NCBI GenBank assembly: GCA_037074765.1 | Contig: JBAMDO010000134.1 | Span: 1 to 64,000 of the forward strand | Direction: 5' to 3' | Length of the DNA: 64,000 nt | Origin: Mansonella perstans | Lineage: Eukaryota; Nematoda; Chromadorea; Rhabditida; Onchocercidae | Shown: positions 27,570 through 46,200 of the stretch, piece by piece | Layout: each line of letters begins with the position of its first letter | Position numbering within the stretch: position 1 is the stretch's first letter | Notes under the pieces: model-generated | The model's database searches: none | Told to the model about the DNA's origin: nothing | What the model saw: only the letters and a program-made list of their open reading frames with translations | Made by a program: the position numbers and the translations under genes

Positions 27570-27957
27570 GTTGAAGTTACAGTTATTCTAAGTTATAGTT
27601 TCATTCTTGGCTTTATTGAAGTTACAGTTTCATTCTTGACTTTATTGAAGTTACAGTTTCATTCTTGGCTTTACAGTAATGCTTATTAAATTCCCATCAT
27701 TGTGCTGATCTTGGTATTACTCGATATTTTAAGTTGATTGGCAGTTGCTTATTATATGCCCATCATATGTAAAATTCACTTAGTTAAATGCATGCTATTT
27801 TTTGCTGTTGCCATATCTCGCAAATTTACAGGACGTTCCAAAAATCAACTTCGACCCCACCTTTCCAGCTGCTGACCAAGCAGCTGGAAGGGCCGAACAG
27901 AAGTTACAGTTTCATTCTTGGCTTTATTAAAGTTACAGTTATTCTTGGCTTTATTTG
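27570..27957 (+). repeat. 30 bp direct repeats split by a ~230 bp segment
   Basis: GAAGTTACAGTTTCATTCTT followed by GGCTTTATT recurs about three times at 27573-27672, then again at 27901-27955 beyond an intervening segment. That segment itself has two GCTTATTA(A/T)ATKCCCATCAT words and the hairpin at 27863. Confidence 0.7.
27863..27889. other. Perfect 11 bp inverted repeat, 5 nt loop
   Basis: TTCCAGCTGCT, loop GACCA, AGCAGCTGGAA. In RNA the stem would extend to 14 pairs with one G-U pair. It stands out as GC-rich in AT-rich DNA. It is preceded by TTTACAG and an open stretch, so part of a spliced 5' exon cannot be excluded. Confidence 0.75.
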
Positions 27958-28196
27958 TTCACGCTTTCAATCGTTCATTATTTTTATATATTTTTAATTA
28001 TTTGCTGGTGATAGGCCTAATTAATAAGTTCCAATTGAATTCTAACTATTGTTTTTTGTACATAAAATTTAATAACTGTTCAGTAATGTCAAGGGAAACC
28101 TCAGGAGTTCTTGTTTCTAAGAAGTGTCCACTTTTGATTGCCGATAAACCGGGGAATTTTTATCTAATAAACATTTGTTATTTCCAATAAGTGGAA

Positions 28197-28336
28197 CAAA
28201 TGAAGAATATGAAAGCAGTGATAATTTTCAGGAAGCATTGGACAATTTTCTGGAAGCATTGGACACGCTGCTGAAAAAAGTCTTGGCCGGGGATCATCAT
28301 TTATGTTGGCCGTGTAGTGGGTGTTTTGTTCGGAAG
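28197..28336 (+). other. Possible upstream in-frame coding extension or 5' UTR of sax-1
   Basis: The frame of the kinase stays open for about 50 codons upstream of the chosen ATG and encodes an acidic stretch with a doubled FxEALD(N/T) unit and a cysteine-rich part, but has no in-frame ATG. It could be translated only with an upstream exon. ATTTTCAG ending at 28231 could equally be a spliced-leader acceptor, giving a ~105 nt 5' UTR. Confidence 0.35.
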
Positions 28337-33314
<4,978 letters not shown>

Positions 33315-34577
33315 ATGCTTCCTAAGCGGAACGGAACAGAGACTCATTTGATTTTTTTGATGGATATTTTATCTTATAATTTTATCGTATGATTTAATCA
33401 CTGTTTTATAGCAATTTCAAGGCCATCTATACAGAAGTATTGTTTTAATTATCCTTTTTTCTGGGAGTTTGTATATGCATTTTTCTTCTTACTAGCTTCT
33501 GTTTGTAATGAACATGATTATTTTTTGTTGTAACTCTAATCTTTCGCAACCCTGTTTAGATTTTTTTGAAAGTAATCCTTTAAATTTCCTGGATTTCTTC
33601 ATTTACTTCTCACTATTGTATAAAGTAAGGTGTGCGGCAACTTGGGAGTGAGAAATTTTTTTTTTTAACAATTTAGGATTCTGAAATTTATAAATCTTTT
33701 TGGTTCAAATCTGTTTAGATTTTTGAGATGCAATACTTTGCTCTTTACGACAAGCATAGCACTAAGATCAATTACTTTTTTTATTTTGTCAGGATCAGCA
33801 TAGAGATTGCATTACTACAGTATTACTACAGTTCGTCAGGATCAGCATAGAGTTTGTATAACTACAGTTTTCCGGTAGTTTGAGACACATTTTCTGCTAA
33901 TTTGTTAATAACATCAATATTAACGTAGGTAATGTTGGTGATCATCACATAACTTCATTATTACGGCCAGCACAAGATATGATCATTATACAACTTCATT
34001 ATTACGATTAGCAGAATTGGATTAAAAAGTGATAGCAGTTTCCATGGATTTTCAGGGAAACTATCTCAGAATTGGATAGTTTGTGATACGGAAGGTGATA
34101 GCAAGGTGAAATAATTATAATTGTCTTTCTTTGGAAACAGTTATCTTTCATTCCAGATCACTCATTTCTTTATATTTCTTTTACAACTATATAGGTTATC
34201 GTCATAACTGTTTTACTTCGAAGTACCATGTATCATCATTTATCATCATGGTGCTACGTTGTAAAGCATCGCTTCGTTGTTTGATTTCCATTTCTTTAGG
34301 ATGCAAATATGTTTGTTTGATTTTTCAAAATATGTAAGAATTGGGTTTTGCACTTGTGTTTTAGAAAAATTTAACTTATGTAATGTAGATTTCACAAGGG
34401 ATTGGATAAAGAAATTACGGTAAGCAAGCAAGCAATTCTTTCCTTTCTATTGCATTTTTTTCTATCAGGCCATATTTCTTCTTTCTTATGTGATATATAA
34501 ATATATACATATGCATATATATGTATATATACGTATGTATCTCAAACTCTCTTACAAGTTCTTCATATTTTCCCAAG

Positions 34578-34605
34578 ATGTGTGTGTGTGTGTGTGTATG
34601 TGTGT
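34578..34605 (+). repeat. TG dinucleotide microsatellite
   Basis: TG repeated about fourteen times with one A interruption. It follows an AT/ATAC-rich stretch that ends near 34542. Confidence 0.9.
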
Positions 34606-35523
34606 GCAAATGATTAGAGCGAATCTTTGCTGGACATGATGGAGAATTATGTATTGTAATTGAAATTTTAAACTGCAACAAATCTTTGTATCTAGACTTT
34701 GTATTATCGATTATGTATGATTTTATATTGTAACGATCACTATTATTGTTTACTATTGATTATTATTATATTTTTATGCATAATTATGTGATCCAGTTAA
34801 ATTTGAAATCACGATTTTGTTAGTGATAATATTTGTAGTGATGATATTTGATTGCTTGGTTATAGTGGTTGCATTTTTCAAACTAACCAAACTTTTATTT
34901 TGAATAGTCTTTTTGATGTTTGCCCTCTTACATACATATCAATTTCCCGTGGTACCAGTCAGCATGTAAGATGATGATGGTGTACCTTATGTGAATAAAT
35001 GTTTTTTTAATATTTTATTATTGAATATGATGTGTCTGGATGTAATTACATTTGGCTAATTTGATATATTAGAAAAATTTGATATACAGTAAGAAATTTG
35101 ATGTAAATTTGGTATACAGTAAGAAAAGGATAAAAGTCATTCATTACATTACTGGTGTCATAACTCATGCTTTCAAATAATATCTGCTATAGATTAGCTA
35201 CAGTAATCATCATTACTCTGGCGCTAATTTGATACACAGTAAGGAAAAGGAAATACACTAAGATCACTTATGTCACCATTCATGATTTTAAATAATTTGC
35301 TTCAGATTAACTACAATAACCAATGTATGTATACAATTCTAATAATCAATGATGGTATGAAACAAGATCATGTCCTTGCATAATAATTCTATTCACCATT
35401 TTCTTCAATATTATGATATTTCAGAGAGTCATGGCAGACGCTGACAAAGAAAACATAGCATATATATGCTATTTGATGGAATTTGATGGAAACTTATTCA
35501 ACCTAAAATGGCTAAACGCGCAC

Positions 35524-35707
35524 ACCAAGATTCACCTTGTCCACTAGTTGTACCTAAATCACCAGATTCAGCTTGTCCACGAATTGTTGTACCCTAAATC
35601 ACTAGATTCACCTTTTCCCCGAGTTGTACCCTAAATCACTAGATTCACCTTTTCCCCGAGTTGTACCCTAAATCACTAGATTCAGCTTGTCCTCGAGTTG
35701 TTGCGCG
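35524..35707 (+). repeat. ~37 bp tandem array, about five units
   Basis: The unit is TACCCTAAATCACTAGATTC followed by A(C/G)CTT(T/G)TCC(C/A)CGAGTTG. The two central units appear identical; the outer ones differ by a few bases and some have an extra GTT. Neither strand gives a credible protein. Confidence 0.85.
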
Positions 35708-37290
35708 TTGATAACATCATTCTTGCTACTCATACCGAGGAGACTCTGCATCGCTTGACATCTTGCTTTGTAGAAGCGTCGAGCTCTTTGTTCTGAAAAA
35801 TAATTTCAAACTTTGGTCTTAAATTTATTTTGTGTCCTGCATATGATTTTTCTGAATGTCAGAGAGTATTTTTCCCTGCTTAATTTACTCCTTTTTTCTT
35901 CCACCTCTCTTTCTAATTTTTTCGATTTATTATCTTTTTAAATTGTCAGTTCTTCAGATTCCGTTCTTTTGTTTGCTTTTCCTTTCTTATTTTCATTTTT
36001 GTTTTTTTCTCTTTTATTGCAAAATTCTCTCTTCACTGACAAATTATTCATACTTCGCCGGTTATTAATATTTTTCCATAAATACTCGTTTTTCAAAAAA
36101 AAAATTGTCAAAACACTATTAGGATTTTTGAAAAGTTTTTCTTTTTTGCTAGATTTTCTGCATATTTTCATATTTTATATATTTTTGCATGCAGTTAGGA
36201 TATCTGGGATATCTCGAGAAATATTTACAAAGCTTGTTTAGGATATTTTTGGAACTATGAATACCTTTAATAATACTAAGTGACCTGGAATTGATATATC
36301 AACTTACTAAAAACTAATGTGGTTGGCACGGGAAATGACAAGGGAATCTCGGAATTGTCGCTGAGTGTTGGAGGAGCAATGATCAAAAATTCATTTAGCA
36401 AAATTATCACCATTGGCAGGAACTGGGAGAGTTCAGGGTGACAGGTGACAGCGATTTGTTCTTTCATTTTATGGCAACTTACCCAAAGACAACAACATTC
36501 ACTGAGAGCGATGTGAATCCAAATCTCAAGCAGACTTATTATTTTCGGAAAGATGCTAATATAGTAGAAATGTTTTCGTACGTCTTTGAGTAGGCTTTAG
36601 TTAATTAACACTTTAATTAAGCTTTAGTTAATTGGTTTTATAAGTTTTCTAAGTAGGCTTTAGTTGATTAATACTTTAGTTAATTGATTTTGTATTACTG
36701 TTGAAGAAATATTGTTGGGAAATTTCGTGCGAGTAAAGAGCATTAGAGTTTTTATTACTGCAAATTAACAAAAAAAACTTTTCCATCACAAGATTTTTGC
36801 TCGCTGACATTTTTTTTTTTGCACGGTTGCTTTCCTAAATTGTCGAAAAAAAAGAAATCTTTGGGATCTTTGGTGATGGTGTTTGCTCTCTTTAAATCTT
36901 TAGTCTCCAAAATTCTGAGCTGAACTTTCGGTTAAAAAATTTCAAAGATTTGTGATATTTACAGGAAATGTTCTATCACTACTCAGTGTCGATTAATTAA
37001 TTGAAATTGTTTTGTTCCATGACTTATATGTGTGTGTAATCTTTATATCATACACTGTTGTGTAGTAAAATTGATAACAACACTTTCTTCTTCTTTTCTT
37101 TCTTTCTGTTCATCATTCTGTAATCATTTCCAAGTAAATAGGCCGTTGTTGTAAAATTCAATAACAACTTTTGGCTTAAAATGAAATAGTATGTGATAAC
37201 TACTTGTTTTTTTTTTTTTATATTTTGCAGAACCACTCACTCATTTGTGTTCGTTCTAATTAAGAAGGAACTGTGAAATTCGAAATTCGA

Positions 37291-40200
37291 ATGTTTGCTA
37301 TGCATGGGCCAAATATTCACTTAACTTGGAATCGATTGCTGGCCGCTGTTTTAAGTATATCCATATTCATTTGTTTGATCCTGTATAATTCACTAGAGAC
37401 ACAAACTTTCGATCGCAAACGAGATTATGCTGATCAGGAGGTAAGCTAGGCTCTTTTTTTTCATGCATATACAATTTTTTGTCAGCTGTTGCCCCTTGCA
37501 GTTATTATGGCTAGTTATGCAGATCAGGTGCTAAGCTGGGCTTTTTTCAAGCGTATACAATTTTTTGTCAGCTGTTGTCCTTGTAGTTATTATGCCTAGT
37601 TATGCAGATCAAGTGATAAGCTAGGCTCTTTTTTTCTAGCATATACAATTTTTTGTCAGCTGTTTTCCCTTGTGACTGCTGATTATTCCCAGCCTGTTTC
37701 TCCGATTCATTTCGGGATGACTCAAAGATTTAAGCAATCTCTTATGTTTAGTGTTTGGCTTCTAAGAAAATAACTGCGACTGTCACATCGCTTCAATAAA
37801 ACTGAATCAATTTCCTTTCGCAATTTCTAACTCTATATGCAAGATATTATAATATGAATATCTCTTTGGTCATTGTCATTCAGAAGATCACTGTGCCATC
37901 CAGAAATTTGATAATGTGTTCATAATTTTGATAATTTTGCAGTTAGAGTTGAAAAAATTGGAAAAACAGATCAATCAGTTGGAAAATGATGCGAAAAAGA
38001 ATAGCCAACTGATGCAGAGCATGTTGCAAAAAGTTCTTGACAAACATCAACAATTGGAAAGTAAGTAACATTCATTCCCCATATAGATTTTTAATTTAAT
38101 TTTTCAATTTTTCATTAAATTTTAATTCTATATGTTTTTTTTTCATCGCAAATTTTTCAATCATCTGAATCATTTGAGGTAAAACGAACGGCGGAAGGAT
38201 GAAAGATGAAGAAAATGAAAAGGAAAGAGAAATTGTAAATGAAGCCGCTGTTGGTTTTTTGCAGCCTCCAAAGAAAGCTGAACAAGTATTTCTTATATTC
38301 AATTCAATAAAATTTTATTTTAATTTCCCTCTTTTTAATTAGGCAATAATTAAAATAGATTTATTGAGTTAGCCTAATCTGATTTATGTTCAAGCAATGA
38401 AATTGTATGGTCGAAGGTACCCTAATCCTAAGGTACTCTACTATACATATCAAATTATATGTACTAAAAGTTAGTTTTATTAATAGAGACATTTGAATTG
38501 TTGGGATTATCCGCATTATCAAAAGTCTTTCAAAATTTTTGAAACATTATGGATCAGAGTTTATCCAGGTTAACTTAAAAAATTGTTTTAGTTTTTTTTT
38601 AAGTATAATTTTAGAATAGTTTTAAATTATAGTATAACTGATATATATAATTTCGAAAATACAGCAGTTGTAGATTGAAAAGGAGGCCCGTATTGCGGAA
38701 GAAGCAGCGCAACAGAAAGCGGAAGATGAGCAAGCAATACATGGAGTGATTAATCCTCCAGAAGAAATGCAGAAGATGATGGAAATGCCGAATAAAATAG
38801 GTGGAAAGGTATGATATCAAAATGAAATTGGAATTTCTAGAAATAGGCTATTCTGTAAAACTGATTTCTTTCCAAGTCTTTCAGGTTAATTAATGATCAG
38901 TAATTTAGAATTACTTAGAATACTTGCTATTTTTTGTTGAAAGTAATCGAATGAAAGTTTCTACTCTATAGGTTGCTATTGTTAAGCACTTTTTGGATCG
39001 CCTTTCATCGCCTCTTTCGCCGCGTAATGTATGTTTTGCGACTATATCCATGACAACATCTGATAACAGCAATATCCAAGTAACACTTTCTTTTTGAAGT
39101 TCTAATCCTCTATTTTTGGCATTTTAAATTTTGCTACAAAACAATTCGTTAAATAAACTGCTTGTTGTGAATTTAAGAATTTAAGCTGCTTGTTGTGAAT
39201 TTAACAGGTCCAGTTTACCTTCTAATGGCAAACTATGCTCATGAATGATGGAATATTTTTTAAATTTTTCTGTCATTCATTCTTACACTATCACTAATTT
39301 ACGCTTAAGATGCTGGACATGTATAGTAAATTACCATTTGATGATCCAGATGGTGGAGTATGGAAGCAGGGTTACGATATTGTATATAACGAAGAATCAG
39401 TACAAACTGAAAGAAGACTTGAAGTAATTGTAGTACCTCATTCGCATAACGATCCAGGTTATCATATTTTTCCTTATGTTTTTTAATTCGTTGCATTTTT
39501 TGGTTTTTTTTGTTTTGATTATTTTTAGCCGTTTCAAGCATGATCATTTGATAAGGCACGTTTCTGATAAAATACCAAAAGTACATTTATAGTTAATCCT
39601 AAAATCATATGGGTTTTGGAAGAGTATCTGTACTTTCAATATAATCCAAAAAAAGAGTGATTTTTCAGGTTGGGTAAGAACATTTGAAGATTATTATGAA
39701 ACTTACACACGAAATATACTGAATAATATGTTGAGCTATTTGCAAACAATGGATGAAATGCGTTTCGTTTATGCAGAAATGAGCTTTTTTGAGAAATGGT
39801 GGGCAGAAATTGAGGAAGAAGAACGGGAATTAGTAAAAGGGTAAGTTTTATTTGTTAAAAATTTTGTGAAGTTACATTTAAATTAATTGTTCACTTTTTG
39901 ATTAAGAGACTGTAAAAAATTGTTTTTTTTTAAGCTTAATCTGCAAAGGAATTAGATAATTTAGCCTTTCAAAAAAGCAATTAGATTTTAAAGAAGCAAG
40001 GGGGGGGATCCATAGAACTAAGCTAGCCTCGTTACTATTTGAAATGTGATTCAAGGCCCGAAGTGTGTATTGGTGGTATTCATATGATTCATTCGGTAAA
40101 ATGTAGAACTTGCTGAGAAGCTAATATTAGCTTATTCAGTATTATTCCTGGCTTGCTTCCCAATTTCACTTACCAATTTTGCACATGTCGGGAGTTGTGG

Positions 40201-43200
40201 GAGGAGGAGCGGGTTGATCATTTATCCAGAGGCGCAAATGTATGGTTTTTTGAAAAAAAATTTTTCTCTAAATTTTCTTTGAATGTTAAAACAAAAAATT
40301 TTTATTATATGTGAAGTTGTTTGAATCGACTTTGTTATTGCTTTAATTCTTTCAAATGGAAGTTTTGTTGATAACACTTAAGGCTTTTGAAATCACAAAA
40401 ATTGGAAATATTAACTGGTGGATGGGTGATGCCAGACGAAGCTAATTCACATTACTATGGTTTAATCAGTCAGTTAATGGAAGGACATGAATGGATTCGC
40501 AATCATATCGGAGAAGGTTATAAATACCATGATTCGAAATTACAATGAATTGATTCTTTGAAATAAAGATTTAATTTTCTCAACAGGAACACGTATTTGA
40601 TCATTATTCTGCTTAACTCCTATTCATTTTTCATGCTTTGAAACAATTATTTCAGATTACAAACCACGGAATCACTGGTCGATTGATCCTTTTGGTTTAA
40701 GTCCCACAATTTCGTACTTTATGAAATTGTCGAATTTTTCCAATGGTGTACTTCAACGAGTGCATTATTCGGTGAAAAAGTATTTGGCTGAAAGAAAAGA
40801 GCTAGAATTTATGTGGAGGCAATTGTGGGGTATGTCATAAACATGAAAATTTACTGTACTTTTGACGACCATGATAGAAAATTTCTCATTAGATTATTTT
40901 CCAAAATTAGCGTGGAATTGCTAGTTGTGGAATCATTCTGTTTATCCTATAAGCCATCATCAATTCTCACAGTTCATTCTATTAGATTTAAAAATACTTG
41001 CATGTTTTAAAACATTCGGTTGTAAAGTTATTGAAAATTATTTATACCTATATTTATTATTTACAAATATTTTTTGTCCATCAGATTGATTTATTCTACT
41101 GAAGTCAATACCATCTAGCAAAAAAAATATATCAAAGATATTGTAGATTCTTGTGAAAGATTTTGAATTTTTACTGTTTTCGAAATATTTTGCTAAACAA
41201 ATGAAACAATGGAAATTTTCATCTGAAGTTGCTATTCAGACATTTATTTTTGCTAGCAGTCTGATTTGTACAACTTAGTGGAAGAAAATTTAGTGGGAGT
41301 TTTTACATTGTTGATATTTCTGAATGATTTAACATAAATGATTTATCTAATTAATATTGTTTATATCTATATTTTATACTCTGCATTCATGGAAACATGG
41401 ATGTAGAGTAGTTAGATTATTAAATTAACCGGGTGAAAGTGCTTGTACAGCGAATTAAAAAATGCTTTAATGAAATTAATTATAGGCAACCGTGACAGTT
41501 CAACAGACTTTGCTACACATGTCATGCCATTTTTTTCGTATGATATACCTCATACATGCGGTCCGGATCCGAAGATATGTTGTCAGTTTGATTTCAAACG
41601 TACTGCAGGTGGTGGCTTGGATTGTCCGTGGAAATTACCAGCAGTTGATATTACCGAGAATAATGTTAAGGAGAGGTAAAATTTGTGCAAAATTTTAGGA
41701 AATTGCGGGAATTGTCTATTTCTGTGAGTAATGAAGTGCCAGTTAGTGGTATTGCTAAACTCATTTTTTTAATGTACGGTGAATGTAGTAGCTGTTAAAA
41801 GTGACTGAATGATCTGAATGATCCACATTGAATTTTACAGAGCAGCATTGTTATATGATCAGTATAGAAAAAAAGCACAATTGTTCAAGACAAATGTTGT
41901 ATTAGTGCCATTAGGTGATGATTTTCGTTACGACACTACATTCGAGTGGAATAAGCAATATGCAAATTACATGAAATTATTCAAATATATGAATATACAA
42001 AATGAATGGAATGTAAATGTGAGTCATTTTTTAGGTACTAGTTTGCTTATCTTTAAGTTTTTCTTTTTTTTTTTACGGTAAATTCTTCTCTTATTAACTT
42101 TTTGTTGTATGATATGAAAATAGTCATCCGATGGTATCTGACGGCGTAGTAACTTATATAGGTCAAGAAATAATCCTTCCGATTATGGGAATAATTTTCA
42201 TGATACATTAAAATATGGTTCTTAAATATTAAATCATTGCAAATTACTGTTTGAAGATTAGCTAGAAAACTGTAAAAAATAATGGTCTTTTTTTGCAATT
42301 GGAATTATTCAATTCAACAACACAGGATAAAATTAATTTTTTAATTAATTTTAGTTCTTTATAAAACTAAATTTAAAAGGGCGAGTATTATGTGTATATT
42401 TAAAAGTAATTTTTTTTTTTTGTTCTAGGCTCGTTTTGGAACTGTTGATGACTATTTCCGTTTAGTTCACAAACGGTTACACGAAATCGGCAGTAATTTA
42501 CCCGTTCTATCTGGAGATTTTTTTACATATGCCGATCGAAATGATCATTATTGGAGCGGTTTGTTTTTCACTCGTAACAAAGTAAAACACTGACATATTT
42601 GGGTGATTCAGTCATTGATGCATAAATGATATTATTTATATTTTTATTTTGCCTTTTAATTCACCAGTTTGTTTTTCTCAAAATAATGCCCATGCCTTGA
42701 AGTTTATTATTTCCTGAAATTTTACATGACAAGGAATAATTGCTTTCAGGATATTATACCAGTCGACCGTTCCACAAGCGTTTTGACCGCGTTCTGCAAC
42801 ACTATATCAGGTTAATAATTTAAGAACACTAGATCCTGAGCATTACCTTATTAAGATTATAGAATATTTGGTTGTAAAATAATAGTGTTGGGAGTTTATG
42901 AACTTTCTGAAGAACATTGAAAGATAACAAATGTAGTGAAATTCCTAATTTCTCTTATCATCTTTTTGAAATTCTGATTTCCTTAGCGATCATCCTAGAG
43001 TGATCTCGAGTTGTCGGCATGTCCTATCGGGATGTTCTCATTTTCCTGTTCACTTCTATAAGGCAAAATTTATTTGTTATAGAGCTGCTGAAATTTTGTA
43101 CAGCTTTATGGGGATGAAAGGAGGATTAGAAAAAGAAAATGCTTTACGACTATTTGGACTACTTGTGGAAGCTCGACGCTGGATGAATTTATTCCAGCAT

Positions 43201-46200
43201 CATGATGGCATTACCGGCACATCGAAAGATGAAGTTATGGCTGATTATGGCCAGAAGTTTGTTAATATAAAATTTAGGCGAAGTTGTAATTTATACTTGA
43301 CTTTCAGTCTTTACTGACATTTGGTATTTACTGTCATCTTTTGATTATTTTTTAGAATAATTTAGCTTTCGTGAATTTACTAATATTAATTATAATCATC
43401 TAATTGATTAAAGAATCTTTTCTTTTGTAGGATGTTTGAAGCAATGAAAATGTCCGAAGAAATTATACTTACAGCTACAGATTTTTTTCTTCGGGAAAAC
43501 ATATCAACAAATTCATCGATTCTTCCGAACCTTTTGATGGTGAATTCCAATTCGTTTAAAAGTAGTAATTAGTCATATTCTTATTATTAGGTTCATTTAG
43601 TGTTTCATTTTGGTAGATATAAATACATGCGGAAGCAGGATCTTGTCTGATTAAGATTTACCTTATATTGCCATCGGTGGTAAGATTCCATTACTATCCA
43701 ACTGTTCGTTGATTCGAACTGCGTAAAATATAGCGTAATTAGATTTCTTTGAAGTTTTCTGACACATGTTTTGATGTTTTTCAGCATAATGTAAAAAAAA
43801 AAAAACTATCGCCGTTCTATTGTCTTAAGAAGTCTGTTTTTATTAGCATGTTTGTTTTTTTTTCAGGATATTCATAATTTGGAAAGTTTTTTCAACTAAC
43901 AACATAATTTTTAGTGAATTTCCAAAAATAAAATTTTGATTTATCGAAATTTTTCAGGAAGAAAGTCTTGATACATCTGAATCGCTTCCGAAAAAAAGAG
44001 TTTTGATGCATGGAAGGTTAGTGAAATTTATATTTATGCATACATTTATCACATTTAAAACTGTTTTCTTTAGTGATGATTCACTGAATTACTGCTTGAT
44101 AATTTATTGAAGGAATATGCTGCAAAATAGCGGATCTTTTGAATTTAGAATATTAGAAAATTAAACTGAAACTTTGATGTTTTAATATTTATTGAAAAGA
44201 GTACTAGTGGAAATATCGTAATTTGACTTGTTTTCACATCTTCAAGTCTAAATCTTGTAAATTTCTCACTTAAGATGGTCCAAGAAAAGAATTTTCAAAT
44301 TTGAATCTGCCTTGAACTTCTTGAAAGTCATTTCTTGTTAGGTAAATTTTATCATAGATTTTAGGCATTGTTTTAAATTACTCCACTGCATCTTAGTTAG
44401 GACATATAATAATAATTACAGAACTTCAACATTAAGATAATAGGATTAAATAGGAATGAATAGATTTGAAAAAAATAGTTTTGAAGAAATAAATTTATGA
44501 ACAATTTCTAACTTTATTCCAGTGAACTTATCATATTTAATGCACTGGGAAAGCTAAGGATGGAAACGATATGTGTTCATGTTAATGCTTTGGACACTAT
44601 AGTAGTGTTAGCTTCGAAGCCCAATGTAACTGTTTTGCAACAAATTGGCCCAGTTCTTGAATTTGTTGGCAATAAATGGGTCATCGATTCTAAGTTATAT
44701 GAGGTAATGATTTGAGATTTATCTTCTATTTTGTCTTCATTATCAGTCGTTTCATAACCTGTAAGGTATGCGAATAAATTACGATCATTTGAAAAAGCAA
44801 CAGGAAGAGTGCAATCCATTGCTAAGAAATCAAGAATTTATTCCAAAAATAAATTGCTACAAATTATTGAAAATGATGAATTTGATTTGCTGATGAAATA
44901 CCTCATTGGTCACCTTTGGGTCATCCCTTTTGGAGGATGAAATAAGATGAGTTTAATAAATTCCTTACATGAGTTTAATAAATTCCTTACTTGCTTTTCA
45001 TTAATGTTTTTTAATTTTTCAGCTTTGCTTTGTTTCCACCACACCTTCGTTAAGCTTCCAGAAATATTTGATTAAATCTGGTGCTCCACAAGATAAAGCT
45101 ATAATTCGAGTGGGTTTAACAAGATTACAGGAGAACAGGTTACCTTTCATTGTTGGATTTTTTTCCCAATGTTTATAGAAGTGAAATGTATTCTTATGGA
45201 AAACCAAAATGTTTACTGAAATAAAAAAAAGAATAAATTTTGATAAACAAAACTTGCTAAGAGCGGCTGCTATTTAGAGAGTTCAAATCTTAAATAGAAA
45301 TTTCATTGTTTTTTATAACACGTTCAACTAAATACCAGATTGACACTTATTTAGAATGAATCCTGTGGATTTTATATAAAACAGTCAATCTGATTCACAA
45401 ACATTAATTTACTTTTATTTTTCTTTCCAGTGATTTTGATATTGCGTCATTAGGAGATTTTACGTTTGATAATGGTTTAATATCGGTAACATTTGATCCA
45501 AGAACAGGTCATTTAGCTGTAAGTTTAATTTTTCTCAAATTTTAAAGTAAAAGCAAAAAGTAAAGGGAATTTTATAATGGTGATATTGGATAAATTTTTT
45601 TGTAATTTGATTTTGAAATGAAAGGTTGATAAAATGATATCCTGAAAATTTGTTCTGATCATATTTTCGTAATCAGTTTCAAATCTTGCTTAAATCCAAA
45701 GTTCATTATTTTTTAATAATTTTTAGTAATAAGCAGTGCTTATTCTCTTTTTCTCTCCTAATTCTTTTTTCACGATTTTTGCAGTCTGTATTACTGAAAC
45801 AAGGAAAGAGTATACCCGTAAAAACGTCGTTTGTTTGGTATGGAGCAAGAATGAAGAGCCCATGTACGTAAATTTGTTCATTTTTGACTTGTCTACTTCA
45901 TAGCAGTTAATTCAGGCTTCATATTAATTTGTTTTTATTTATTTTTGCAACTTCATGACAAACTTAATTTTTGGAAATTGTATTTACTAGTAACCAAGTA
46001 AATGTATTTGAATATTTTCAGTCTATTGAGTAGCATAAGTCATACCAATATTAAATCTGTAATCAGAAATATCTGTAATATTTGTTTCAGCACCTCTGAA
46101 AGGCACTGACAATCCTTCTGGTGCATACTTATTCCTGCCAAATGGTCCTGCAAAAGCATTAAAAACCAATGAGTCATTTATAGCTGTTCAAGGAACGGTG

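Larger units (their letters stand above)
24588..28336. promoter_or_regulatory. Divergent intergenic region between MPP8-like gene and sax-1
   Basis: About 3.7 kb separate the two starts. No open frame with family likeness was seen. It contains several unrelated tandem or spaced duplications (listed separately), a strong hairpin at 27863-27889, and a possible 5' exon of sax-1 near 28197-28336. Promoters for both genes must be here, but no core element can be named. Confidence 0.45.
33315..37290. other. Intergenic between sax-1 and the mannosidase gene
   Basis: Nearly 4 kb of AT-rich DNA without a supported gene. The left part is probably sax-1 3' UTR; AATAAA at 34994-34999 is one candidate end signal. 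It includes an AT/ATAC-rich run near 34497-34542, a TG repeat at 34578-34605 and the 37 bp array listed separately. Confidence 0.5.

Noticed and set aside
34497..34542. Palindromic ATATAT/CATATG run as a structured element
   Set aside because: Simple AT/ATAC microsatellite; self-complementarity is a trivial result of composition.
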